64,000 nt of DNA, taken from NCBI GenBank assembly GCA_029224185.1, contig CM055196.1, positions 24,266,673-24,330,672 of the forward strand, in the 5' to 3' direction. The DNA is from Karalla daura. Taxonomy: Eukaryota; Chordata; Actinopteri; Chaetodontiformes; Leiognathidae. The notes under the pieces are model-generated. The model had not been told where the DNA came from, made no database searches, and was given only the letters and a program-made list of their open reading frames with translations. The position numbers and the translations under genes are program-made. Shown here piece by piece: positions 11,410 through 22,900 of this stretch. The stretch's first letter is position 1. Each line of letters starts with the position of its first letter.

Positions 11410-14400
11410 CAACTGATTTCACGTGAGGCGAAACAAAGAGTTTGTCTGTTTCTAATGTAAGGCTGCTTTCCCATTATACTCAGTAATAAATAGAAAACAT
11501 GCACGAGGGTGAAAACGTCGACACAGAAAAGTGTCACACACAAACACGTGTTTAGAAAGAACTGTTGAGGCATTGCACCAGAAATATGAACAGAAAACTA
11601 TAGAAACAGCATTTTTTGCATGTGTTCACATGAGTATTTTACTCATGTCAAATATTTCCACTCGTTCAGACACATTATTATTAGATCTGCAAGGCATTTA
11701 GTCTCTGCAGTTAAGTGTTTAATCAGTGTTTAAATGATCACATAGCATGTAGCAGCGGGTTAGCACCTTGCTCGAGGTTATGTTGATGTTTTTCTGTTTG
11801 GGATTAAAGATTGAACTGTCTCCTCATCACAGATCTGATAGAAGCCTCCTCACATTCATTCATGAAGCAAACATCATGTTTTCCACTGATGCTTTTTACG
11901 GGTTTTTCATTTCATTTGCGTTTCTTTTTGCAAATTACTCAGACTAGCCATCACCAGAGTGAAAGCAGATAAGAGTGTTTTGAAGACTTCAAAAGCCTTT
12001 GTCAAAGGATTTCCTCAAGCAGGTTGTTCCAAAGTTCAGAGACTCTGGGTGAAAATTGTGGATTACCTTTTTTGTGTTTGATCTAAACTTTGCAACGGTT
12101 AAACGGAGACTGCATCCTCTTAGCTGAAGCAAATTAACCACTCTCCTCATTATTGTTTATCCCCAGAAGCGTGTAAGGCTTCTGGCTTTGTGCCCTCCGG
12201 AGTTCCTCAAAGCTCGATTCTTCCCTGCCGCTCAGTTGGTCAAAGGTCGTCTCTTGTGCTAATTGTTCTAAAGGGGATGGAGTGCAGAGTTCTCCTCGAC
12301 CGACTCCAGTTCAGACATCTGAACAATGGTGACCCACTGTGTGTGTGTGTGCGTGTGTGTGAGAGAGAGAGAGTGTGTGTCTGAGTGAGTGACAGCCTGG
12401 GTGGCCTTCAGCTACACTATAGTGGGGGCTGGAGGGGTCAAAACAAGCAGAGTTGATTCTTGTTAGGCTGTATGGAGAACTTCTCCTACCTTTTGATAAC
12501 ATTTGTAGAGCACCCAAAGCCCCCCGAGTCAATGCAAGGCCACACTGACCCAGGTTTCACCTTGTGGTTGGGGAACATGTGGGTGTGGGGTGAGGAAACC
12601 TGCTCTAAACCAAAATATACGTCACTGGGTCCTCATTTAGATTGAGCTGGATGTCTTTATCATCTGAAAGAAGTCTGAGATCACTCGATCTACAATCTAA
12701 TGACACATACCAGTATTCAGTCTCAGAACTACGAGCAAGGCTTACGACTCAGTCCTTTAGTTACATCTTAGCCTATTCAGCTCTTCCCTGTGGAAGTTTT
12801 TTGCGGATCATATGTTTGCACCAAACTAGCAACAGCTGCCACTGATGACTGATGAAGCACAAGTGTTTTTGGGAGACATACACGTCAAATAAGAAGCAGT
12901 AAAACCTGCTCTCTCTTCCTCTGTCCAAGACTCGATGGTGTGTGGCACTGAACATGGCGCTAGCATACACACAAGGTCATCTCGTCTCCCAGAGGGTGAG
13001 TGACAGAGGTGTAGAGGACACATCTGGACCACTTTACTTTTAGCGTTATCAGTCTTTGAGAGACTCACTGGTGTGACATCATGCCCCCAAAGAGTGTGAT
13101 CAAATGAATAAAAGCCAGAAGCGGCTGTTGAACATGTCGGTCTGCAGGTGCTAACGTGTGGCTCTGACCTCCTCCACCGCTCTGAGGAAGCTCGTTGCCA
13201 GATTTTGAAACCTGACTGCAGGGATTAGTTCCCGCCCAGCCATAAGAGCATTAGTGGGAAGAGCCACTGATGTTGACTGATAGGACCTGGCTGCTCGTCA
13301 TGTTCATCCCAAAGGTGCTGCTGAGGGTTGAAGTCATGGACCTGAGTAATTATAGCAGTAGTATGAGAGTTTCCACAGTTGTACAGTTCCAACATAAGAT
13401 CCATACACTGGAGCATAATGAAACAAGGGTGCAGGGACTTGCAGCTCCGTTTGGTGCAGGTTTTTCCTCCTCCTCCTCCTCCTCCAGTTGGTCGGTCCCA
13501 CCAACCAGATGCTCAGAGCAACAACAGTGGCCTTAATTACAGGGGCCTCCGCACTTCAGGTCACACAACAACCAGCAAATCAACAGCAAACAACCACATA
13601 ATGGTCCTCATCCTGCTCGCCATCCCATCATCCCCTGCTGGAGGGAGGTGCTGTCATTACCCATACTGCTTCAGGGCCTCCTTCCTTTCCCAGTGTTTAC
13701 TGCATTCCTGCCATACTTCAGCCTCATGCATGGGAAGCTCCAGACCATGCGAGGATATCTGGCCTGTGTGTGTGTGTGGGGCCGGAACAGCTGTCGAGGA
13801 GCGAGGGGGTCTCGCCTGAACTTGTACGACGCGACTCATTTCCTGACCTGCAGTTGCGTTTTTTTTTTTTAATTTGAGGTGCATTGCTGGGATGCTCTGC
13901 AGGCTCAGAGAGGCCGCGCAGTGCCCCGAGCTTCCACCTCATCATCTGCAATCAGATGAGAGTTTGTGGAGTTTTCTTCCTCGGGCGCGTACTTGTACTG
14001 ATAGTCGTCTATGGATGTAAACAGCAGCTCGTTCTTGATGTTTCTCATGCAATGACCCACTAAAATGATGATTTGTTACTGGCTGATGAGCAGGGTCAGG
14101 TCACGATGTTTGTCTGCAAATAAAACATACACACAAATATCACAACAATGGCTGTGATTAGTCTTCCACCATTTGTTTCGGTTCCAGTGGATTTTGCTTC
14201 CAAAGCCAAAGCAATAAAGCAAACAGGAAGTCATAAAATCACAGAGAGACGTTGTGGAGTAATTAAAAAACTCAGGGAGGATTCCCCAGTGCTGTTTAAC
14301 TCCCATCTTCCTGTGTTTAATTTTCCTGGATGTTTTTCAGGAAGGGATGAGGCAAACTCAATTACATCACATCATGGCTGAGTTCGGCAGACGCCTCGTG

Positions 14401-15540
14401 TGTTCACGCCGTGTTTACGCTGCAGTTTGGGATCATCTCAATGGCCCAGTGTTGGCGCTGGACGCTTAGGAGCAGACAGAATCCTGTTGTGTCGTCTGGA
14501 TGTTGTGCATCACAGTCTGTACATTTCCAGTGATTGTCCGGAGCTGCAGCTGCTGCTGCTGCTGCCTGCTATTGTGTTTTTATGTTGATGAGGTGTAGAG
14601 AGCTTTATTGTGTTAAACAAACAAACAGGTCTGTGTGCAGAATTAAGTCTTGAGTTGATCATCATTACAGGAAGCCAAGGACACCGTTTCAGATGGCGAT
14701 TAGCTGAAGCGAGGTAGTCTATAAGCTGATGATAAACTCTATAAGAAGTGATGAGTGTGTGTTTCTGCTGCTGGTAAAGGCTTATATATAGATACAACTA
14801 ACAGTGGTAGATCCACAGCAGAGTAATCTGTTAAAATTTCACCTCGTTCAGATGATTCACATAAGAAAAGCCTCTCAAGGCGAGATAACACACTTTGAGA
14901 ACATTTTATCAGTCAGTCTGGATGCTGGATCAGTTGGCAGCAGAGCACAGGATATTATCACGCTGTGGTGCTGAAACAGACAAAACTGTGTAAATGAATG
15001 TGGCTCGACAACAGGAAGAGTGCAAATCAAAGTGTGAACACACGACAAAAGGCAGAGAAGCTCACTAAAGTCATGCCATTGTTGCCAGATAGTTATGCAA
15101 GTCTGCATATTGCTGCTGCGTCCGGAAAGTATTTCACGTTTTAAGTTTGACGCAAATGCTCGACGACAAGACTTCTAAATGTGGTTCTCGAAAACACAAA
15201 ACAGGAGGAGAGCGAGCCATGGAGTCCGGAGCCTGTGTGTACAGTGCTGCATGGTGGCTGTACATCAGGTCCACTGACTGACGTCTATAAATGTCAGTAC
15301 AGCTGTTTGGAAGCTGAAACACACCCACTCATGTCCCAGTGGCCTGACAAGGAATGTCAGTCATGTTTTGCTAGGAGAAACTAAATGGATCCAGAGGCAG
15401 AGAAGAAACCTTTTTTGGACAAATCGCATCCCAGCACCACACAATCCCTTCCCCTCTTCCTCATAGCCTTGTTCTGCTCTCTTCCTCATTTTCACGTCTC
15501 CTGGAAACTATGTCATGAAATGAATAGAAATGCCATCATG
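11410..15540. other. Intergenic, no gene seen
   Basis: It holds a small TG/GA compound repeat (12339-12385), a short TCC run (13467-13485) and an AGC/TGC run (14542-14566). No domain-bearing ORF is present. Confidence 0.55.
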
Positions 15541-15544
15541 AGTA

Positions 15545-15610
15545 CACACACACACACACACACACGTGCACACACACACACATACACACACGCACACACA
15601 CACACACACA
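15545..15610 (+). repeat. (CA)n microsatellite
   Basis: CA units with CGTG, CATA and CGCA interruptions. Confidence 0.95.
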
Positions 15611-15872
15611 GCAACAACACTCTTTCACAGCTCAGCGTTGCGAAACCCGCTCCATCCCCTCCCCATCAGTGTTTCCTGTTTTCTTCATGCTCGTTCTCGT
15701 CTGTTTGTTTGCGGACCTGCTCTCAAAGGACGCCCTTCAGTCCGACGCTTCCTGTTTTCACTCGACCGCAGAAGTCGAAAGTGCAGGGCAGCAAGAATTT
15801 CTGTCGACTGAACCACCAGCAAAACGCCTTGACTTTTCCATCACCTGCTTGTGGAAAACACAACAGCACATA

Positions 15873-15897
15873 GGTGGTGGTGGTGGTGGTGGTGGTG
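15873..15897 (+). repeat. (GGT)n microsatellite
   Basis: Eight GGT units. Confidence 0.9.
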
Positions 15898-15899
15898 CA

Positions 15900-16920
15900 C
15901 ATGTGCAAAGTGGAGCGCGCTCTCTGCAGCATTGCTGTAGATCTTCATTACTGGCTGAGGCAACAAAGGGAGGATCCAAGGCAAACTGGATGAAGCTCAT
16001 ACTTACATTTTATTTTCATACTGCAAAGGTCAAAGGTTCACCTCGTCCTCTCCTTTGCTCCATTGATACAAAGGCAAACATGATGATGTTATATAATTCT
16101 AAAAGATCATTATTCACATTGTAAACACACATCTCTGTTTATCTGAACAACCCACTGACCACGGCAGTCGATGAGCTTGTGTTACCAAAACAAGATGCAT
16201 CTGGGTACCGGTTGTTTTTTTTTTTTTACTTCTGGACAACAGCCAGCATTGTGGGACGGGACTGCCATGTGTGACACTGTAGAAAACACAGCTGCACATG
16301 TGAGTGTCCTCTCCAACAAACAACACAAAAAACTCACACCTCAAATCATTTAGTATCATTCAGATTTAGGTTTTCATCAGAACAGTCAACTATGTCATTT
16401 CATTCATAACATGGTCCTGTGATGTTAGCCCAAATTAGGTTGTATGTAATGTTATGTGTGAAATCACAATGTGCCGATGAGGCGGTTCTCTTTGTGTCTG
16501 AAACGTTTCTTTCCACTTCCATTGACAAATTCCAGAGCGACAAAAAGTTGTGAATGTGACTGAAGGCTGCAGCTGATAAGGAGATGCAGTGCTCACTGAC
16601 GTGGGCTCCAGTCAGTCTGCACTTACAAAAGACTGCGAGACTCTGTTCTTTACAAAACACCTAAAGCTGCAGAAAACAAAGCTTTGTCAGATGCTAGTCA
16701 GATTTGTCAGATGTCACTTGCAGCAAAAAAAAAACAAAACAACTGCACTGTACTGATATGTAAATGAGGTGGTGAGTGGCGCGTAAACATGCATGTGCTG
16801 CGGAGCATAAAGTCCTGTTTGTACCGAGGCTGCACACGTGAATGCAAAGTGACAGACAGAAACGGGCCAAAGGCAGAAGGAAGTGGACACCCGGCGGAGG
16901 GGAAATCCTCTCTGTGGGTG
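15900..16920. other. Intergenic, no gene seen
   Basis: Low-complexity T- and A-runs at 16214-16227 and 16725-16735. Nothing else is recognised. Confidence 0.5.
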
Positions 16921-16923
16921 TCG

Positions 16924-16945
16924 CTCTCTCTCTCTCTCTCTCTCT

Positions 16946-17001
<56 letters not shown>
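16924..17001 (+). repeat. (CT)n-(CA)n compound microsatellite
   Basis: CT units at 16924-16946 pass directly into CA units at 16947-17001. Confidence 0.95.
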
Positions 17002-17005
<4 letters not shown>

Positions 17006-17660
17006 CTGAGTGAAGCTGAACACACCCTGAGCACGATCCTCAGCCCCTGCACGTCTGCTGCAGCACACGCAGCCATTCACAGATGTGGAGGCTGTGGAGC
17101 GAGGCGATGCAGAGCAGACACAGGGTGATGGAGCTGGAGATAACACTGGAGCCGCCATTGTCTTCACTGAACTCAGGCCAGGGTGTGTCTGTGTGTGTGT
17201 CTGTGTGTGTCTGGGGCTGTCACGAAACAGCTGCAGGGAACCTCCCTGGAAGTCAAAGTATGTGTATGTGTGTGTGTGTGTGTGTGTGCTTCTCAGTTTC
17301 CACAGAACTCTGAGAACAAGTCTGAAAGCATCTATCATCACTGATATTAACTCCAAAGAGATTTGGACTCAACTTGACTTCAATAAGAACAATGATTAAC
17401 ACTGTCTTGATTTAAGTTTCTTACATGTTTTATTTTGTTTAATAAACAATTGCCAATATCACAAAAAATTAAATTATTAAAATATATTCTTATTGTTTCA
17501 CAATAGCATCCCCTTAGAAAGCATTTTTGAGTTCACAAAAGGATAGAAACTCTCCTCACAGATACAGAAGACTAGAGTGTGTGTATGAGAGAGATAGAGA
17601 CAGACAGACAGAGTGAGTGTGTAAAAATGAAACATGTTTGCCCAACACAGGAAGTATATG
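17002..17660. other. Intergenic left flank of the transposon
   Basis: Contains small TG repeats (17182-17214, 17261-17290) and an AT-rich stretch (17400-17520). No gene is seen. Confidence 0.55.
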
Positions 17661-17666
17661 CGCCTC
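17661..17666. repeat. Target-site duplication, left copy (CGCCTC)
   Basis: This 6-bp sequence abuts the left transposon tip and is identical to 24576-24581. The next bases outward differ (G versus C), which fixes the length at six. Confidence 0.85.
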
Positions 17667-18147
17667 TATGAGGGGCCGACAGGGACATTATTCAGAAATA
17701 CCTTTTACATACACTAGTGAAATCCTCTCATACACACCAGTGAAACTCTCTCATAAACACTATTGAAATCTTCTCATACACGCTAGTGAAAAGCTCTCAT
17801 ACACACTATTGAAATCTTCTCATACACGCTAGTGAAAAGCTCTCATACACACTATTGAAATCTTCTCATACACACTATTGAAATCTTCTCATACACGCTA
17901 GTGAAAAGCTCTCATACACACTATTGAAATCTTCTCATACACGCTAGTGAAATGCTCTCATTCACACTAGTGAAATGCTCTCATTCACACTAGTGAAATC
18001 CTCTCATACACGCTAGTGAAATGCTCTCATACACGCTAGTGAAACACGCTATAAATTATTTCACGATAATGTGTGAAAGGATTTCACTTAGTTATATGAA
18101 TGCGTTTCAGTACTGTGTATGAGAGCGTTTCAGTTAAACAGGAAGGC
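17667..18147 (+). repeat. Left terminal inverted repeat with 23-bp iteron array and foldback
   Basis: After a ~45-bp unique tip come about 15 tandem 23-bp units (17708-18050) sharing the core CTAGTGAAA and the spacer CTCTCATACAC. Part of the array alternates two variants as a 46-bp dimer. At 18049-18064 an AT-rich centre (CTATAAATTATTTCAC) marks a turn, and 18065-18147 carries a few units in the opposite orientation. The whole block is repeated in inverted form at the right end. Such iterons are likely transposase-binding sites, which is an inference. Confidence 0.85.
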
Positions 18148-18225
18148 CTTCCTGTCACCTGATGGAAACGGAGGGAGAATGGTTCTTGCTGAGCTGGAGG
18201 TACTTCAAGCCTTGCTTTGTCCACA

Positions 18226-19806
18226 ATGTATGTTTTGTTATTCTTCATTTTTCTATCTCAAGCTTTATTTTCTGAAGTGAGGGGCAATGAGGAGGACATT
18301 GTCCTCTTTTTTAACAGTGCTCTACAATGCATTGAGAGGCTGCAAAGAGAGGACAACAATTTCTATCAGGAGAGGCTTTACAGAGAGCTTAATGAGCATG
18401 CTCACACTGTATCTGCATTTCTTGCTGTGTGTGATGATCGGGATGTCAGTAACCTTCTGGGGTCATTGTATAGATGCTTTCGCAACTTGCTGCATGAACA
18501 TGAGGCCACACAGAACTCCACTGAAATGACCACAAATTTGACACCTCCAACAACCTTGACTGGCCATCCAGGAAGACCCCGATACAGCATAGAAACAGAA
18601 CAGATTTCTCACTGTGTGTCCATCGGTATGTCATGGCAGAGAATTGCGTCATGCTTCGGAATTAGTCGAAGAACACTATACAGACACAGAGAGAGACTGG
18701 GAGTTGAACCGCTAAGGTATTCTCCATTGTCAAATGAAGACCTGGACAGAGTTGTAACTACAATACTACAGGACACTCCAAATGCAGGTGAAGCATACAT
18801 TCTTGGAAGCCTGAGATCACGTGGCCTGAGGATTCAGCGCTGGCGGGTCAGACGGAGCCTGCATCAAGTAGATCCTATTGGACGATCATTTAGACGTCGT
18901 CTTGCTATACATCGAAGAGTCTATAGCGTTCAGGCCCCTAATCAATTATGGTAAGTAAATGTATAGGAAAAATATATGTACATATATGTCGCATGCATAA
19001 CATATTCAGTACTGAACAGATTTTTAAGTAATTTTTTCCTCCCCCCCCATAGGCATTTTGATGGCAACCACAAGCTGGTCAGGTGGCGGATAGTCTTTCA
19101 TGGCTGTGTGGATGGCTTCAGTCGGACAATTATATACTTACGGTGTTCATCCAACAACAGAGCCTCAACCGTCTTGTCATTATTTCTAGAAGGAGTACAG
19201 AATTTTGGCTTGCCGTTAAGAGTCAGATGTGATCATGGTATGGAAAATATAAATGTTGCCCGTTTTATGTTGGAAAGAAGAGGATTGAACAGTGTTATTA
19301 CAGGTGTTTCAGTACACAATCAAAGGATTGAGAGACTATGGGCAGAACTCAATAGAGTTGTATCTGCACACTTTATCAACATCTTTAACTTCATGGAGGA
19401 ACAGGGTGTACTGGATTCATTGAATGAACTACATTTATTTTGTCTGCATTATGTTTATTTACCAAGAATTGAAAGAGCAGCAACAGAATTCCTCAATCAA
19501 TGGAATAACCATGGCCTCTCCACTCAAGGAGGGCAGACACCTCTTCAGCTCTGGCATTCAGGTGTCATTAATAGTGCAGGAATCCATCCAGCTATAAATG
19601 ACATTTTTGATGCCAGTAACTACTATGGTGTTGATGAAGAAGGGCCATTACCTGAACTTCAGACAAATAACAATGTGGTAATTCCAGACATAGACATAAC
19701 AATTAATGAGACAAGAATGAATTTTATTCAACAGATAAGCCCACTTGAAAATGATGGGAACCATGGAATAGATATTTTTTCTACACTTCTGCACTTTCTT
19801 CTGTAA
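18226..19806 (+). CDS. IS3-like DDE integrase/transposase, two exons
   Basis: Exons are 18226-18950 and 19053-19806, separated by a 102-bp GTAAGT...CATAG intron, giving 492 aa. The N-terminal ~110 residues are unassigned. A helix-turn-helix follows (about 110-155, beginning GRPRYS and including ISRRTLYRHRERLG). A second IS3 OrfB-like helical region follows it, with AYILGSLRSRGLRIQRWRVR. The integrase core begins at LWHFDGNHK. The likely catalytic triad is Asp245, Asp302 (VRCDHGMEN) and Glu335 (VHNQRIERLW), with 32 residues between the last two; VDGFSR is a further integrase hallmark. The frame is intact, so it could be active. The ATG at 18226 is the first in frame after an upstream TTG. The hydrophobic start MYVLLFFIF may instead be non-coding sequence before an unseen upstream exon, so the N-terminus is uncertain. 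It should bind the terminal iterons and move the element. Confidence 0.88.
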
Positions 19807-19886
19807 ACATGTGAGTTATGTTAAAGGTTAGTTAAAATGTTTCACTCATTTGTGCAGTGTAAAACTTAAGTTCTGTTGAATGTTGA

Positions 19887-19892
19887 AATAAA
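19887..19892 (+). terminator. Poly(A) signal AATAAA for the integrase gene
   Basis: AATAAA lies 80 bp after the integrase stop, in the ~150-bp gap between the two convergent stop codons. For the - strand HECT gene no AATAAA lies in this gap. The nearest is at about 19724-19729, inside the integrase exon, so the two transcripts may overlap at their 3' ends. Confidence 0.6.
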
Positions 19893-19957
19893 GAAAAATC
19901 ACAACTTGTTAAAAGGGTATAAAGATTGAGAGAGAAAAAAAACTTTTCAGAGCATGT

Positions 19958-22900
19958 TTATGGCCTGCCAAACCCATATGCGTTTCCTAATGCGAAGTCA
20001 AACTTCTCTTTGAACATTTTGTAGGAACTATGGAGTGGCAACTTGATGCAGTTAATGCATGTGTTGGCAAGAGGGAACATTGATGTAGAGAAGCCATCAT
20101 CTCCTCCTCTGTGAATGAACTGGACAGACGGAGTAGGGGAAAAGCCGACAGGTGGTACCACAGATGCCCCTGTTGTGAAGGCCAATATCTTCTCGAGTTT
20201 GGATGGCCCTTCCTCTTCTGTAAAAACAAAATTAGTGATAGTTGGTCCAATTAATGTGTATGTGACATTGGCTGATACTGGACAAACCGTCCAGTAACAG
20301 TATGCAACTTCTCAGAACTAAAGCAACCAATATCTGAATCCCTCATTTAACAATTAACAGCGCCATCTTTCAACATCACAGGGTACTTTGCAAAGTCTGA
20401 CAGCAAACAATCTGTAATGTTTGCTGTACAGAAGTTTTTTTGCAAAAAATAAAATAAAAACAATGCAAAAAATATATATTTGACCATTAAACCACATATT
20501 ACCTTCTGCATCTTGGAGATAGTCTCTCCAGAAAGTAACAACCATCTCTTCAGCAGCTCTCTTGTTGCTCCCTTCTGGAGAGAGACAAATGTTGAAGAGA
20601 TCGTCCATCTTGTCAGCAGTTAGTGTGTGCGGCTCATAGCAGAACAGAGATCGAAAGCTGTCTGGGTGTCGTCGTAGTTGTTCCAGAACCCCAAGAGTCT
20701 TCAGTCCTTCACAGAATCTGTTCAAACAACAAGGAATAATTGTACAGACCATTTTTCACTTGTACACTTTTTGGTGGTCTTAAATGTGGTTGGTCAGTGT
20801 TTAATATTACTCACATTGACAATCTGACACAACTAACACTGAATACCTTTGAAATGGACCTTGAACTCTGTGGATGACCTGAAACATGACAATGTCCTGT
20901 ACCAGCAGATCCCTGTCTCTTACTGACTGCATAGGCCTCAGACATCCTGCATTGGCCAAGTAGTCTAGCAAAGGTGTCTTTGCCTTCTCAAGGTCCTCAA
21001 GGGTTGTACTTTCAGATACCTAGCATCACAAGAAGCAGCAAGGCATGCTTGATTATGGCAGGCACTAGTAGTCTGCATAAAACAGAATGGTAGAGGTCCC
21101 CTAACAGTTCATGGCAGTGCAGTTTTTTTTTCCCACACATTGCTACAATATGATAAATAAGAAAAATGTTTTGGTGTCAGCTCTCCCATCTGTTGAATAG
21201 TGGTGGATTGCAAAACAACAATGTAAAATAAATCTAATGCAGTACATTTAACAGTCATCAACTTACTTTTTTTACTTTTTCCAAGAGTTCTGTATCAGCT
21301 ATGTCTTCGACTTTTGGACTTGCTGAGCCACTGACCAGAAGATTAAAAACTGTTGGTGAGAGGAAGTTTGGTGGTGGACCGCCATGTACCAGGCTTACTG
21401 CTATGGCTCTGCCAGCAAAGTAGTACCAGTCCTCTCTTAAAGCTGTAAAACAGTAAAACACAGACACACTACTACATGAAACCATGGAATTAACAGTATA
21501 ATAAATGAATAACCTGTAAAGAAGTTGCATGTCAAAATCACTATCAATTAAAATGGCCCTCCTTATCAATTTTTACAAAAGCCAGGCATTACCAGTACTG
21601 TCAAGAGCCACATTCTTGCTGTGCTCTTTTCCCTCAAACATAGGTGACCTGGCAATGTTCTCCATCAGCAACCTTAAGAATTCTCTTCTTGGTCCTCCGA
21701 CATCAACTCCCTCTTCATTTCTCCCCATGTCATCAGAGAATTTTACACATATCCTCAAGTTGGGGTCATAGGACGCTCTTCTGAAGCCCCTTAAGGCTCC
21801 CTCCCAGACAGCTGCACGATTTATATTGAATTTGCACTGTCCATTTGTTCTAATTTTGCTTGACAGGTCCAGCAGTATTGTTTGAATGGGGATCTTTTCT
21901 GTGCTATAAACACAAAATCAAAAAAGAATAATCAAAGACACACTATGTCATCATTAACATCTTGTATTTTCTGAAATTGTGGGTGTAAGCAACCACTTAA
22001 TCCAAAACATGGATGTGATAATGTCAATTATGAGAGATTTATGAGAGATTTATGAGAAACTAAAGCTCACATTGTGTGCATTACTCACATTTCACTCTCC
22101 ATACTAGCAATTATGGCTTGGTTTAATTCGTCATCATCCGAAGAGTCAGATGGAAGAGTAGAAACGAGTGTCAAATATGAAGCATAGTCATCATCATCAC
22201 CACTGGTTCCAGGGTTCCCTACACTTCTTCCAGTGTAGCATGCATCATCACCACTGGTACCAGGATTGCCTTCACTTGTTGTGAAGCAGCCTCTGTCATC
22301 ACCACTTGTTCCAACAACTCCAACACATTTGTCATCATCATCCTTAGCAATAGGCAAATTGTCATTTTCTTCATCGCTGTCAATCTTAAACAGAGAAAGA
22401 AAGAAAAAATACAGATACGCACTTTTTAAAAAATATATATACATTTTACGCAATTTTGTGTGACATTTTTAAAAAGTTTAAATTAAAGTAAGTTTTAAAA
22501 AACAAAATAGCAAACATACTAGAAGTGTCCTCGATGGTCTCACATACAGGGCTTTGGTTTTAAAAACCTTGTGAATGAGCATCCCATTCAACTCCTGACC
22601 ACTCTGGAGCTTAGGAGACACCAGCTTATTGCCGCAAGCCATGAGAAACTGGAGGCTAGAAAAAAGATGGAGATATTACAATGACAACAACAAAAGCTTT
22701 GGGCTATGAAGCGCAACACAATCATTGTTACTGTGTGAGTGTGTCAAAATAACTGTGTCACTGAATTAGTATATGTTAAAGCAAATAGTGAGCAATGATG
22801 ACTGAATTTTTAAAAAGTTTTTCAAATGCACTACAATAAAAACAACATTATTAATGTGTGAGAAGAAGCAAGAGGGATTTACCTGACATCAGATGGAATG

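Noticed and set aside
17708..18050. CRISPR-like array of short direct repeats
   Set aside because: The repeats are contiguous 23-bp iterons without spacers, in a eukaryotic genome, and form part of a transposon inverted repeat.
18217..18225. Start of the integrase three codons earlier
   Set aside because: The codon at 18217 is TTG. The first in-frame ATG is at 18226.
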